The translations under genes and the position numbers were made by a program. The notes below the pieces were generated by a model. It was not told the DNA's origin and made no database searches. It was given only the letters and a program-made list of their open reading frames with translations. Below, one piece after another: positions 1 through 10,100 of a stretch of 64,000 bases of DNA. The stretch comes from Alloalcanivorax profundimaris (GTDB lineage Bacteria; Pseudomonadota; Gammaproteobacteria; Pseudomonadales; Alcanivoracaceae). The DNA lies in assembly GCF_015265435.1 (NCBI RefSeq), contig NZ_JABJWH010000040.1, positions 62,001-126,000 of the forward strand, written 5' to 3'. Position 1 is the first letter of the stretch. Each line of letters begins with the position of its first letter.

Positions 1-651
1 CTGGCCCCGGGCGGGCAGGGCGGCCAGCCACGCGGACACCGCCTTGATTTCCTCGTCACTGAGCTGTTCCGCGACCCGTTTCATCAGGCCGTCGGCATCG
101 TTGTCCCGGGTGCCGTTCTTCCACGCCTGGAGCTGGCTTTCCAGGTAGCCGGCGTGCTGCCCGGCGAGGCCGGGGAAATGCGGCGCCACGCCGCGCGCGC
201 CGGCGCCGTGGCAGGCCACGCAGGCGGGCAATTGGTCCGCCCAACGCCCGTTCACCGCCAGCTCCCGGCCGGCGGACCGGTGGTCGCCGGAGGCGGCGCC
301 GCCGTCGCGGGGAGGCAGGCCGGCATAGTAGGCCGCCACGGCCTGGATCCGCGCGTCCGACAGGCCCTTGGCGATGGGCATCATAATCGGATTCCGGCGC
401 TGGCCGTCCGCCAGATCGTGCATCTGCTTGGCCAGGTAGCCCGCCGGCAAACCGGCCAGGGACGGGAAGCCGGCGGCGTTGCCGTGGCCGTCCGGCCCGT
501 GGCAACTGGCACAGGGGGCCACCCCGGGGGCGCCCTGGTTGGCCAGGGTTTCGCCGGAGACGGCGGCGGTGGCGGTACACGGCGGGCCGGCCAGCGCGGC
601 GACGGCCAGCAGGGCCCGGAAGGTCGACGGGAATCGGGTTGTTGTTTTCAT
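1..651 (-). CDS. Diheme c-type cytochrome, cytochrome c4/c553-like (3' end outside window)
   Basis: The frame is open from an ATG at 651 to the left edge, giving 217 residues without a stop, so the C-terminus is missing. Residues 1-30 form a signal peptide with an Ala/Leu-rich core, pointing to periplasmic export. Two covalent haem-binding motifs are present, CASCH at residues 47-51 and CVACH at 144-148, each followed by Gly and a c4-like fold; Met residues near 90 and near 188 could be the sixth haem ligands. Two tandem class I domains of about 90 residues are typical of cytochrome c4, which passes electrons between the bc1 complex and terminal oxidases. It lies behind the acyl-CoA synthetase gene on the same strand, but about 100 AT-rich bases separate them, so it probably has its own promoter. 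Confidence 0.88.
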   Translation of the reverse strand, partial: MKTTTRFPSTFRALLAVAALAGPPCTATAAVSGETLANQGAPGVAPCASCHGPDGHGNAAGFPSLAGLPAGYLAKQMHDLADGQRRNPIMMPIAKGLSDARIQAVAAYYAGLPPRDGGAASGDHRSAGRELAVNGRWADQLPACVACHGAGARGVAPHFPGLAGQHAGYLESQLQAWKNGTRDNDADGLMKRVAEQLSDEEIKAVSAWLAALPARGQ

Positions 652-721
652 TGGGTGGCTCCCTGACGCGGTGGTGGAAGGGGAGTTGCCTGCGGACGAT
701 TTTGCGTCAAGGAGCCGTGAA

Positions 722-763
722 GGTAAATATTGTTTATATGCTTATTCTATTTGGTTATTTACC
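722..763. repeat. 8-bp inverted repeat upstream of the cytochrome gene
   Basis: GGTAAATA at 722-729 and TATTTACC at 756-763 are exact reverse complements 26 bases apart. The interval is distinctly AT-rich against GC-rich flanks. The right arm overlaps the stop codon of the acyl-CoA synthetase gene. It could be a weak stem-loop or a regulator site; no poly-T run follows, so a simple terminator is unlikely. Confidence 0.4.
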
Positions 764-2284
764 CGTCCCCGCATATTGATCCCGCAGAGCCTTGCGGTTG
801 AGCTTGCCCACGGCGGTCTTGGGGATGGCGTCGGTGAAGATTACCCGGCGCGGTTTCTTGTAGGACGCCACCTGTTCCGTCACGAAGGCGATCAGGGTGT
901 CCTCGTCCACGTTCTGGTCCGGCTTCAGTGCCACCACGGCGGTCACCGCCTCCACCCATTTGGCGTCCTGGACGCCGATCACCGCGCACTCCGCCACCGC
1001 CGGGTGGGCCACCAGCACGTCCTCCACTTCCCGGGGGTACACGTTGTAGCCGCCGGTGATGATCATGTCCGAGGTGCGGTCCTTGAGATGCAGGTAGCCA
1101 CGCTCGTCGAACGCCGCCACGTCCCGGGTGCGTAGCCAGCCGCCCTCCATGAACATCTCCTGGTTCAGCGCCGGGGCATTGTGGTAGCCGGCCATCATCG
1201 ACGGCGCGCGCACCGCGATCTCGCCGGGCTCGCCGGCGGGCACGTCCTGGCCGGCCTCGTCCACCAGCCGGATCTCCACGTCCAGGGACGGCCGGCCGCA
1301 GGCGCCCAGCAGCTCGTCCTGGTGGTCCTCGGGGCGCAGCACCGCGATGGTCAGCGGGCACTCGGTCTGGCCGTAGTACTGCCAGAATTTCTCCCGGCCC
1401 CACAGTTGCATGGCCTGCTCGATCACCGGTCTTGGCATGGGCGAGGCGCCGTAGATCACCTGGCGCAGATGGCTCACGTCCGTGGTCACGAAGCGGGGAT
1501 GGCCGAGCAACATCTGCAGCATGGTGGGCACCATGTTCACCGCGGTGATGCGTTCCTTCTCGATCAGGTCCAGGAAAGCGTCCGGGTCGAAGCCGGGCAT
1601 GATCACGGTGCGCGCGCCGCGCAGCCAGAATGGCAGCACGAACACGCCGGAAGCGTGGATCAGGGAGGCGGCGTGCAGCATGGCATCGTCGCGCTGTACG
1701 TTGACCAGATTCAGCAGCACGTTGCGGCAGATGCCGGCGTAGGAGGCCTGGGTGTGTTGCGCCGCCTTCAGGGTGCCGGTGGTGCCGGAGGTGAACAGGG
1801 TCAGGATCACGTCGTCCGGTTGCACCGCCACGTCCGGCGCCGCCGCGCTGCAGTCCGCGGCGGCGGCCAGCAGATCGTCGCCCACGGCGTCGGCGCCGAT
1901 GCCGTGGCACACCAGCCCCGGGCGCGCCTCGCGCAAGGCCGCCGCCCGTTCCGCCAGGTCGGCGCCGTACAGCAGCACCCCGGCGCCGGTTTCCTCCAGC
2001 ATGCGGGCGTGCTCCTCCAGGGACAGACGGGCGTTCAGCGGTACCCGGTTGATGCCCGCCTTCACGCAGGCGAAATCCACCGGCACGCTGTACAGGCCGT
2101 TGTTGAGCAGCAGGGCGACCCGGTCGCCCCGTTGCACGCCCCGTTCGATCAGGGCGTGGGCCAGTTGATTGCTTAGCGCCTGGGTCTCGCCAAAGGTCAG
2201 GCTCTGGTCGCCGAACACGATGGCGGTGCGCTCCGGGTTGTAGCCGGCGCCGCGATGAATCAGATCCAGATAGGTGGTGGTCAT
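755..2284 (-). CDS. AMP-dependent acyl-CoA synthetase / ligase
   Basis: This 509-residue protein belongs to the ANL (adenylate-forming) superfamily and should join a carboxylic acid to CoA through an acyl-adenylate. The ATP loop SGTTGTLK is at residues 166-173, YGQTE at 304-308, the TRD ATP-ribose motif ends at D388, the GYNVYPREVE hinge region is at 412-421, and the C-terminal catalytic Lys is in PKTAVGK at about 494. The loop has Leu where most members have Pro (SGTTGxPK). I chose the ATG at 2284 because GGGAGAGA lies just before it; an ATG 14 codons upstream would add a charged stretch with no family likeness. It follows the crotonase gene by 28 bases, so the two are probably one CoA-linked catabolic operon. 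The substrate cannot be read from the sequence. Confidence 0.9.
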   Translation of the reverse strand: MTTTYLDLIHRGAGYNPERTAIVFGDQSLTFGETQALSNQLAHALIERGVQRGDRVALLLNNGLYSVPVDFACVKAGINRVPLNARLSLEEHARMLEETGAGVLLYGADLAERAAALREARPGLVCHGIGADAVGDDLLAAAADCSAAAPDVAVQPDDVILTLFTSGTTGTLKAAQHTQASYAGICRNVLLNLVNVQRDDAMLHAASLIHASGVFVLPFWLRGARTVIMPGFDPDAFLDLIEKERITAVNMVPTMLQMLLGHPRFVTTDVSHLRQVIYGASPMPRPVIEQAMQLWGREKFWQYYGQTECPLTIAVLRPEDHQDELLGACGRPSLDVEIRLVDEAGQDVPAGEPGEIAVRAPSMMAGYHNAPALNQEMFMEGGWLRTRDVAAFDERGYLHLKDRTSDMIITGGYNVYPREVEDVLVAHPAVAECAVIGVQDAKWVEAVTAVVALKPDQNVDEDTLIAFVTEQVASYKKPRRVIFTDAIPKTAVGKLNRKALRDQYAGTGK

Positions 2285-2312
2285 TGCGTCTCTCTCCCGT
2301 TGTCGTTCTTGT

Positions 2313-3092
2313 TCATTCGAATTCACCGTGGCGGCCGGCGCCCTTGGCGAAGCGGTCCGCGCCGGCGATGGCTTCCTCGAAGACGATCGGGTAGCCGCCG
2401 GCGCCTTCCCGGCGCAGCGCCTCCGCCAGATCGTGGTCCCACTGGCCGTAGGCGGAGGCCCGGTCCGCCTTCATGCACTGTTGCGGGAAGCCGGCGATCT
2501 GGCGGGCCAGGGCCTCGGCGGCTTCAACAGCGGTGCCGTCGTCCACCACCCGGTTGGCCAGGCCCATTCGCAGGGCTTCCTCGGCGCCCACCGGGCGGCC
2601 GGTAAGAATCATGTCCAGGGCGCGGCCCTGGCCGACGATGCGCGGCAGGCGCACCGTGCCGCCGTCGATCAGCGGCACCCCCCAGCGCCGGCAAAACACG
2701 CCGAACACCGCCGAGCGCTCCACCACGCGCAGATCGCACAACAGCGACAGCTCCAGGCCGCCGGCCACCGCGTGGCCGGACACCGCCGCGATCACCGGCT
2801 TGCTCAGCATCATCCGGCTGGGCCCCATGGGCCCGGGACCGGTACCCTGGGGCTCCACCTCGTTGCGGCGCTCCGGATCGCCCAGGGCCGCCAGGTCGGC
2901 GCCGGCGCAGAAGGTGCCGCCGGCGCCGGCCAGCACCGCCACCCGCGCTTCTTCATCGGCTTCGAAGGCCTCGAAGGCGGCGCGCAGCGCGGTGGCGGTG
3001 GGACGGTCCACCGCATTGCGTTTGTCCGGACGGTTGATGATGATCGTGCGCACCGGGCCGTCGGCGCGGGTAAGAATGGGGGAAGCGGACAC
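2313..3092 (-). CDS. Crotonase-superfamily protein (enoyl-CoA hydratase-like)
   Basis: From a GTG at 3092, preceded by AGGAG at six bases, the product is 259 residues, the normal length for this family. The first oxyanion-hole segment (GAGGTFCAGADL, residues 57-68) and the second (SGHAVAGGLEL, about 105-115) are present. The position of the first catalytic Glu of hydratases (Glu144 in rat crotonase) is Cys in FGVFCRRWGVP, and the second (Glu164) is Asp in RALDMILTG. The protein may therefore be an isomerase, hydrolase or a diverged hydratase rather than a classical beta-oxidation hydratase. It is first in an operon with the acyl-CoA synthetase and is divergent from a PaaX-type repressor gene. 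An upstream ATG at 3173 would add 27 unlike residues that overlap the regulator promoter. Confidence 0.85.
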   Translation of the reverse strand: MSASPILTRADGPVRTIIINRPDKRNAVDRPTATALRAAFEAFEADEEARVAVLAGAGGTFCAGADLAALGDPERRNEVEPQGTGPGPMGPSRMMLSKPVIAAVSGHAVAGGLELSLLCDLRVVERSAVFGVFCRRWGVPLIDGGTVRLPRIVGQGRALDMILTGRPVGAEEALRMGLANRVVDDGTAVEAAEALARQIAGFPQQCMKADRASAYGQWDHDLAEALRREGAGGYPIVFEEAIAGADRFAKGAGRHGEFE

Positions 3093-3138
3093 GGCGGACT
3101 CCTCGACGGCGGATCCTCGGATCCGCTTTGTTACATTT

Positions 3139-3157
3139 TTTGTCCAATGATGACAAA
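3139..3157. promoter_or_regulatory. Candidate operator between the CoA operon and the PaaX-type gene
   Basis: TTTGTC (3139-3144) and GACAAA (3152-3157) form a 6-bp inverted repeat with a 7-bp spacer in the divergent intergenic region. The half-site GACAAATTA at 3152-3160 occurs again directly at 3189-3197, just inside the regulator gene. A divergent regulator next to its likely target operon makes this the most probable binding site, but the match to a known PaaX site was not tested. Confidence 0.45.
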
Positions 3158-3176
3158 TTAGGATATATTTCACGGA

Positions 3177-4022
3177 ATGTCCAGATCAGACAAATTAAGT
3201 TATAAAAAGCCCGGCGGCCCACAACCCGCCGACACCCCGCCGCTCGCCGCCGGCGATCTGGTGCTGGACCTGCTTTCCACCCATGATGCCCACCAGCTCA
3301 CCGTGGCCGCCCTGTGCCAGGCCGCGGAAATCTGCGGCGTCCGCCCCCAGAACGTGCGCGTGGCCCTCAACCGCCTGCAGCGCCAGGGCAAGGTGGACAG
3401 CCCGGAACGGGGCCTCTACCGGCTCGACACCGGCGGCAGCGGCCTGTTCGCGGAAGTGGCCAACTGGCTGCGCCGGGAACAGCAGGCGGTGCCCTGGCAG
3501 GGTGGCTGGGCGGCGGTGCTCGACAACGCCGTGCCGCGCGGCGAGAAAACCGCCTGGCGCCGGCACCAACGGGCCCTGACCCTGCGCGGCCTGCGCCACC
3601 TCGACGACACCGGCCTGTGCCTGCGCCCGGATAACCTCACCGGCGGCATCGACGGCCTGCGCCGGGACCTGCGGCGGCTCGGCCTCGCCGACGGCGCCCG
3701 CGTGTTCCGCGCCGCCGACTTCAGCGACGACGACGAACAGGCCGCCCGCCGCCTTTGGGACACCGCCGCCCTAAGCCGCCAGTACCGCGACATGGAAAAG
3801 CGCCTGGCGGCCAGCCACCGCAAGCTGGCCCGGCAAGCGGCGGAAAAGGCCGCCCGCGACAGCCTGCTGCTTGGCCGTGCCGCGATCCGCTGCATCCTCC
3901 ACGACCCGCTGCTGCCCGATGAGCTCATGGACCAGACCCCGCGCCACCGCCTGATCGAGCGCATGGGCGCTTACCAGCGCGACGCCAAGGCGATCTGGAT
4001 GGGGTTGCTTGACGCGGTTTGA
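3177..4022 (+). CDS. PaaX-family transcriptional regulator
   Basis: The 281-residue product has an N-terminal winged-helix domain (about residues 25-85, including LTVAALCQAAEICGVRP and NVRVALNRLQRQGKV), a central domain with LRPDNLTGG, and a C-terminal segment with DPLLPDEL, the layout of PaaX proteins. PaaX represses phenylacetyl-CoA genes in other bacteria and is released by a CoA thioester. The divergent crotonase/ligase operon suggests that this relative also senses an acyl-CoA made by its neighbours; that is inference. The ATG at 3177 has only a weak ribosome site (ACGGA). The next gene on this strand starts 168 bases downstream, after an intergenic stretch with no feature I can name. 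Confidence 0.8.
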   Translation: MSRSDKLSYKKPGGPQPADTPPLAAGDLVLDLLSTHDAHQLTVAALCQAAEICGVRPQNVRVALNRLQRQGKVDSPERGLYRLDTGGSGLFAEVANWLRREQQAVPWQGGWAAVLDNAVPRGEKTAWRRHQRALTLRGLRHLDDTGLCLRPDNLTGGIDGLRRDLRRLGLADGARVFRAADFSDDDEQAARRLWDTAALSRQYRDMEKRLAASHRKLARQAAEKAARDSLLLGRAAIRCILHDPLLPDELMDQTPRHRLIERMGAYQRDAKAIWMGLLDAV

Positions 4023-4190
4023 CGAGGTTCACGTTTTCGCCCAAAAACCGTTAAGTCGCGCTTTTTTCCTACAGCGGCCTTAAGAGATTTCTTACAAGCG
4101 CGGCGCCGTTCCGTTGCTAACCTCCCAGGTGCAAATGTTTGCTTTCTGTCCACTGGGGGACGGGGGGCCAGGACAATCTGGGGGAAAGGC

Positions 4191-7100
4191 ATGGAAACGC
4201 CGCTGGCCAGCCATGGAGGCTGGTTTCGTCTTGTCGTCTGTTTTTGTTTTTTGTTCATCCTGCCGCTGAACGGGCAGGCCGGTCCCGCCGAGGGGCGGCA
4301 ATGGCTGCTCGGCCAGATTCAGCAGGATGGGTCGCTGAACACTGAGGCCACCCTGGCCACCGCGTTCCAGGCCACCACGGAGAGCGTGGAAACCTTTCGG
4401 ATTCAGCCGGACGCGGAGCCCGGCGACCTCTCCGGCGTCGCCGCCTATCTGGCCGCCGCCGCGCCGGACCAAAGCGCCGAGAATCTTGCCCGGCGCCTGA
4501 TCGCTTCGCACGCTCTGGGGCTGGATTTCAATGCCGATCGGCAGGCGCTCATGGCCAGGCAACGTGCCTATTCCGGTTTTGGCGCGTTTCCCGGCCACGA
4601 TGCCGACGCGGTCAGTACCGCCTTCGCCTTGCGGGCCTTGCACCGGCTGGGCGTGACCCAGGAGCCCGCGGCGTATTCGCTTCAATACCTTCTCGACAGC
4701 CAGCTCGACAGCGGCGGCTGGGCACTGGACGGTGACAATGCCCAGGTGCAGACCACCGCCCTGGCCATGCATGCGCTCTGGCTATACCGCAACCAGTACC
4801 AGGTGGCCGCCGCGCTCGACGCGGCCCAGTCGTTTTTGCTCGGTGAGCGCGACGGCGTTCTATGGGCGGATACCGAACAATCGGCGCTGGCCTTGATCGC
4901 GCTTTTGTCCCGGGCCGTGGATCGTTCCCCCTATGAACCGGCATTGCAGGCTCTGGCCAACGGTCAGAATCCCGCCGGGGACTTCGACGGTGGCGTGTAC
5001 GTGACGGCGCTGGCTCTTCGGGTATTGGCGCTGGGATCGCTTCCTCCGCGGGATCTCACCCGGCTCACCGGCAGGCTGGTGGACGCGCAAACCGGCCAGC
5101 CCCTGGCGGATGGCCGGGTAAGTCTGTCCGGCAGTGATACCCGGGAAGCCCGGACCGGCGCCGATGGCGCCTTTCTGTTCGAGAACCTGCCCACCGGCCA
5201 GTATCGGATCGAGGCGGGCAAGGCCGGCTACGGCACCCTGGTGCTCAACACCGTGGTGCAAACCGGCGACAAGCGGGATCTGGGCAGTCTGGCTCTGGAC
5301 GTACGGCAAACCGATCCCGACACCGGCGAACCGGTATCCACCGGGCTTCTGCGCGGGCGGGTGACCGCCAGCGAAGACGGCGCCGCCCTGGCCGGCGCCA
5401 CCCTGACATTGGGGGGCTCAGGTCGCTCGGTGACCACGGGCCCCGACGGCCGCTACGTGATCGGTGACATCGCCGCCGGTCCGGTCACGGTGACCGCCTC
5501 CGCGCCGGGTTATCGGACCGCCGTGGGCAGCGCCGAGATTCAGGCGGGGCAGACCCTGGTGTTCTCGCCGGCCTTGCGTGTCGCCGTGACGCAGGGTGTG
5601 AACGTGGAGGGCCGGGTCACGGCGCAGGCCTCCGGTGACGCGGTGGCCGGCGCGCTGGTTAGCGCCCGGGTCGGCGATACCACGAAATCCGTGAGCACGG
5701 ACGCGCAAGGCGATTATCGCCTGACCCGCTTGCCCGCCGGGGAGGTGGCGCTCACCGTCAACGCCGATGGCTATGCTTCCGTGTCTGGTCAGGCGCAAGC
5801 CGACGACGGCGATACCTTGTCATTCTCGCCACGGCTTGTCCCCGTGGGCGAGCCCCCGGTTTCCCTGCCCGGCGGCTTCCGTGGCATGGTCGTGGACGGC
5901 ATCACCGGGCGCGGTATCGAAGGCGCTGAAATCCGGGTGGAGTACGAAGGCGGCTCCGAGAGCCAGGTCACCGACGCCGACGGTCACTTCCTCATCGATA
6001 CGCTGAGCGCGGGGGACGTCGGTTTGATCATCAGTGCCCCGGGCCATGCATCGGTCAGCGCGACGGCGCGGGTGGAAGGCGGCTTCATCAGCGATGTGGG
6101 CGAGGTGGAACTTACGCCCCTGGACGAGGCGGTGAACAGTGTCGCCGGCCGGGTGGTGGATGTGCGTACCGGCGAGCCACTGGAAGGCGTGCTGGCCCAG
6201 GTTAAACCGCAAGCCTCCTCGTCCACGGTGGTGGCGGAGGCCCTGAGTGGTCCGGAGGGGCGGTTCGAAGTGCCGGGATTGCGGCTGGACGACTATGTCC
6301 TGGTGTTGTCGCTGACCGATTACCAGGACCTCACGGTTCCCTTCCTGATCGCCTCCGGCGGTGTGCTGGAAATGGGCGAGTTGCGTATGCGACCGCCGGG
6401 TATCGATGCCTTGCTGCCGGATCTGGCGATACAAAGCATCGCCACCGGCGATCTTTCTTCCGACCCGGATACCTTCGCGGCCAGTGGCGATCTGGACGTG
6501 GTGGTCATCAACCGCGGTAACACGGCGCTGGATCAGAGTTTCCGCGTGCTGGCCTTCAGTGACCGGGATCGGGATGGCGCGTTCGACCCGGACACGGATG
6601 TAGCGCTCGGAGAACAGGTCGTCGACGGGACGCTCGATGTGGATACCACCCGGTTGATCTCCATTGCCGTGGACGGGCCTCTTCCGTTCCGCGATGCACC
6701 GATCACGGTGATGCTCGACGCCGATGAAGCGATCTCCGAACTGTCCGAGACCAACAATCTGGAAAGCACCGCCGGGGAATGCGTCAACAACCAGAAGCCG
6801 TATCTGGATCTGGCCTTGTGTCTGGACGCGTCCGGCAGCGTCAGCCGTTCCGAGTTCCAATTGCAGTTGGAAGGCACGGCCCGGGCCATCGAGAACCCGG
6901 ATATCGTGCCACGTGACGGTTCGGTGCGGCTTTCCCTGCTGCAGTTCAGTAACTCGGATCGTCTGGAAATCAACCCGACGCTGGTCGAGGAAGACAACGT
7001 GGCCGATCTGGCGGACGCCATCCGGGCGGTGCCGAAAATGGGTGGCGGCACTTCCATCCATCAGTGCATCGATGGCGCCGCCAACACCATCACCCAGACC

Positions 7101-10100
7101 ACGCCGCCGGCGGCACTGCGAGTGATCGACGTGTCCACCGACGGGCAGTCCAGCCAATCCTCCGCGGTGGCCGCCGCCAATCGCGCCCGTGACGGCGGCG
7201 TGGATGTGCTCAATGCCATCGGCGTGGGCAGTGGCGCCAACGAAAACCTGCTCAACGCCATCGTCTTCCCGGAACCGGTGGGCGGCGACCGCGGCTTCGT
7301 GCTTATGGTCGACAGCTACGAGGAATACATCGAGGGCATCGCCGGCAAGATCGCTAAGGAAACCCGTATTCCCGATCTTACCGTGGGCGGCCTGAAACTG
7401 GTGGATCACGGAACCGGCGAACCGGTCAGCGTGGAAGTGGTGGTCGGCAACGCCGGCTCTGCGGCGATCACCGAGGACATTACCGTCACCTTCTTCAACG
7501 GTGACGCCAACACCGGCGAGGCAATCGGAGAGGTCACGTTGCAGGAAGGCATCGACGCCGGCGCTTTCCGCACCGTCAGCTTGGACGATGTGCCGGTGGC
7601 GGCCCTGAACAATGGCACCGTGCGCGCCGCTGCTGAAATCGCCGGCAACGTGTCGGAGTGCAACACCGGCAACAACGGTGTGAGCATCCCGGTCTCCGTG
7701 CAGCGGGGTGAAGTGTCCCTGGGGCTGTCGTCCAGCGCGCCATCGCCCATGGAATTGCTAGGGATTGATGCTCTGGTCGGCAATACCGGCGCTGTGGCCG
7801 GCGACTATCGGGTAACGCTGCGTATCGAGGATACCAATGGGGTTTTGGTGGCGGACCTTGGCGAGCACGCCGTCGACGAACTGGCCGCTGGCCAGCAGTA
7901 CCAACGCACCGAGGAATGGGATACCGGTGTCACGCTGACCGGTGATTATCGGGCCGTGGCCGATCTCTATAACGCCTCCGGCCGTCTGCTGGACAGTGAC
8001 CAGGCCGCTTTCCGGATCACCGAGGAGGAGGACCCGTCCGCTCCGGTGGCGTCGGTCCGGGTTGGCGCGGACCGGCCCGAATACCGCCTCGGTGACACCG
8101 TGATGATCGAGAGTTCGCTGAGCAACACCAGCCTCGGCACACCGATCCCGGCCCCCCGTTATCGCCTTGTGGTGGCCGGCCCTGAAGGGCAGGTGGTGCT
8201 GAGCGAGGAGACCGCGTTGGGTGGTCTGGCCATTGGCCAGGTGCTGACCCTGCCGGACCGGCTTGCTCTGGCTGACCTTCCGGTCGGTGACTACGCGGTA
8301 ACCGGTACCCTGTTCGCCAGCAACGACCAGGTGCTCGCCCGGGACCAGGCCGGCTTCTCGGTCGCCGCCGATCCGCTCCGTGCCTTGCAGGGCGGCGTCT
8401 CCGTCGCAGCGGAGTCGGTCTTCCTGGGCGATGCCCAGAGCTGCCACTACCGGCTGCGTAACAGCGGCGAACAGGTCCTGGAAGACATCGGCGTGCGGCG
8501 AGCCCGTGTCGATCTGGATAACCAGCTTGAGCTCGCGGACGAAGCCGCCACGGTGACCCTGGCACCCGGTGAGGAACGGACCTTCACGGACACCTTCAGC
8601 ACCGCCGGGTTCAATCTTACCCGCCACGCCTGCGTGCTTCAGGTCGCCGACGACGGCGAAAGCCGGGATCTCGGCAACGCCACCTTCCAGATTACCGAAC
8701 CGCCCGTGTCCCTGGAGACCAGCCTCGGCCTGAGTGGTGGCCCCCGCCTGCTGGTATTGGCGGATAAAGAAGTGTCCACCTGCATGGCGGTCAGGACCCT
8801 GACTCTCGAAGCCGTGTTCCCGGAGACCTTGTCGCCCTTCGCACTGGTTCACGCCAAGGTGCTCGGGCGGCATTTCCGGATAGAGGATATGGAGTCCGCC
8901 ACGCCCCGTTTCTTCGATGGTCCGGTGAATCATGGTGATGGCCGCGATGTGGATCTTACCTTGATGGATCTTGACCGGGAGCGGTTGACGGTACGGCTGC
9001 AAGGCGAGGGCCTGGTCGACGGTGACTATTCCCTTAAAGCGTTCTATCCGGCCTTCCTGTTCCTGCACAAAGACCTGGATAGTGGTGAAGTTCACTTTGA
9101 ATGCGGTGAGCCTCCGCGACCGGGTGACGTGCTGGGTGATTTCAAGGTCACCGAGGTGGAGCTGGTGGAAAAAGTGCGCCGGGACGGCGGTGCGCCGGAA
9201 GTGCCCGCGATCGCCACGCAACGCCAATGGCTTGATGAAACCCTGGCCGAGCGGGATTACACCCTGGTGGACTCCCTGGAGGCCTTCGGCGCGGCGGTAC
9301 GCTCCGGCGATTATCAACAATACCTGCTGTTGGCGGACCGTATACCGGTGGAGCACTGGACCGCCAAACAACTCCGGGAGGCGGTGAATCGTGGCGAAGG
9401 GCTGGTTTACGCCGCCGGCAATCTGCCCGAGGCAGGCCCGCTGCATGAAGTCTTGGGTATCCAACCTCACCGTGAACGGCCCGGCTTCGGCTGGCACCAC
9501 CATGAGCCGCGCCAGGGCGCTTACGCCGACGGCGTGTTGATGGAGCGCTCGCCGCTGGGCGATGCCGGTTTCCTGCCGTTTGCTCTCAACCGTGAGCTGG
9601 CGCTGGTGCATCGCGAGAACAGCCGCGTGGCCGGTCATTACCAGAACCTGCGCCTGGGCGGCGGCCATGGCCGTGGCCGTCACTGCCCGTTGTACCCCGT
9701 CGAGCATCCGGCGGTGACGTATCGGGATTACGGCCAGGGCCGGACCGTGTTCGCCGGCTTCGACCTGGCTGCGGAAGGCACCGCCGAGCCCTCCACGCAG
9801 CGCTATGCCGAGTTGCTCCACGGCATGCTCGCCTTCACCGAAACCGACCTGACCATCGCGCGCCCCGGCGCCGTGGTGCCGGTCACCCTGACGGTGGAGA
9901 ACACCGGGCCGGCGGTGGCCGTGGAAGCGCGCCTGACGCTGGAAGACGGCGGCGAGGTACTGGCGACGCTGCCGCGAACCGGCAATGGCCAACCGGTCTG
10001 GCAATTCGAGCTGGCGGAGAGAGAAACGCGCTCCCTGCGTGCCTGGGTACGCCCGGATTATCGGCAGGGCGTGAGCGACCTTTCCGCAACGTTGCAAGCG

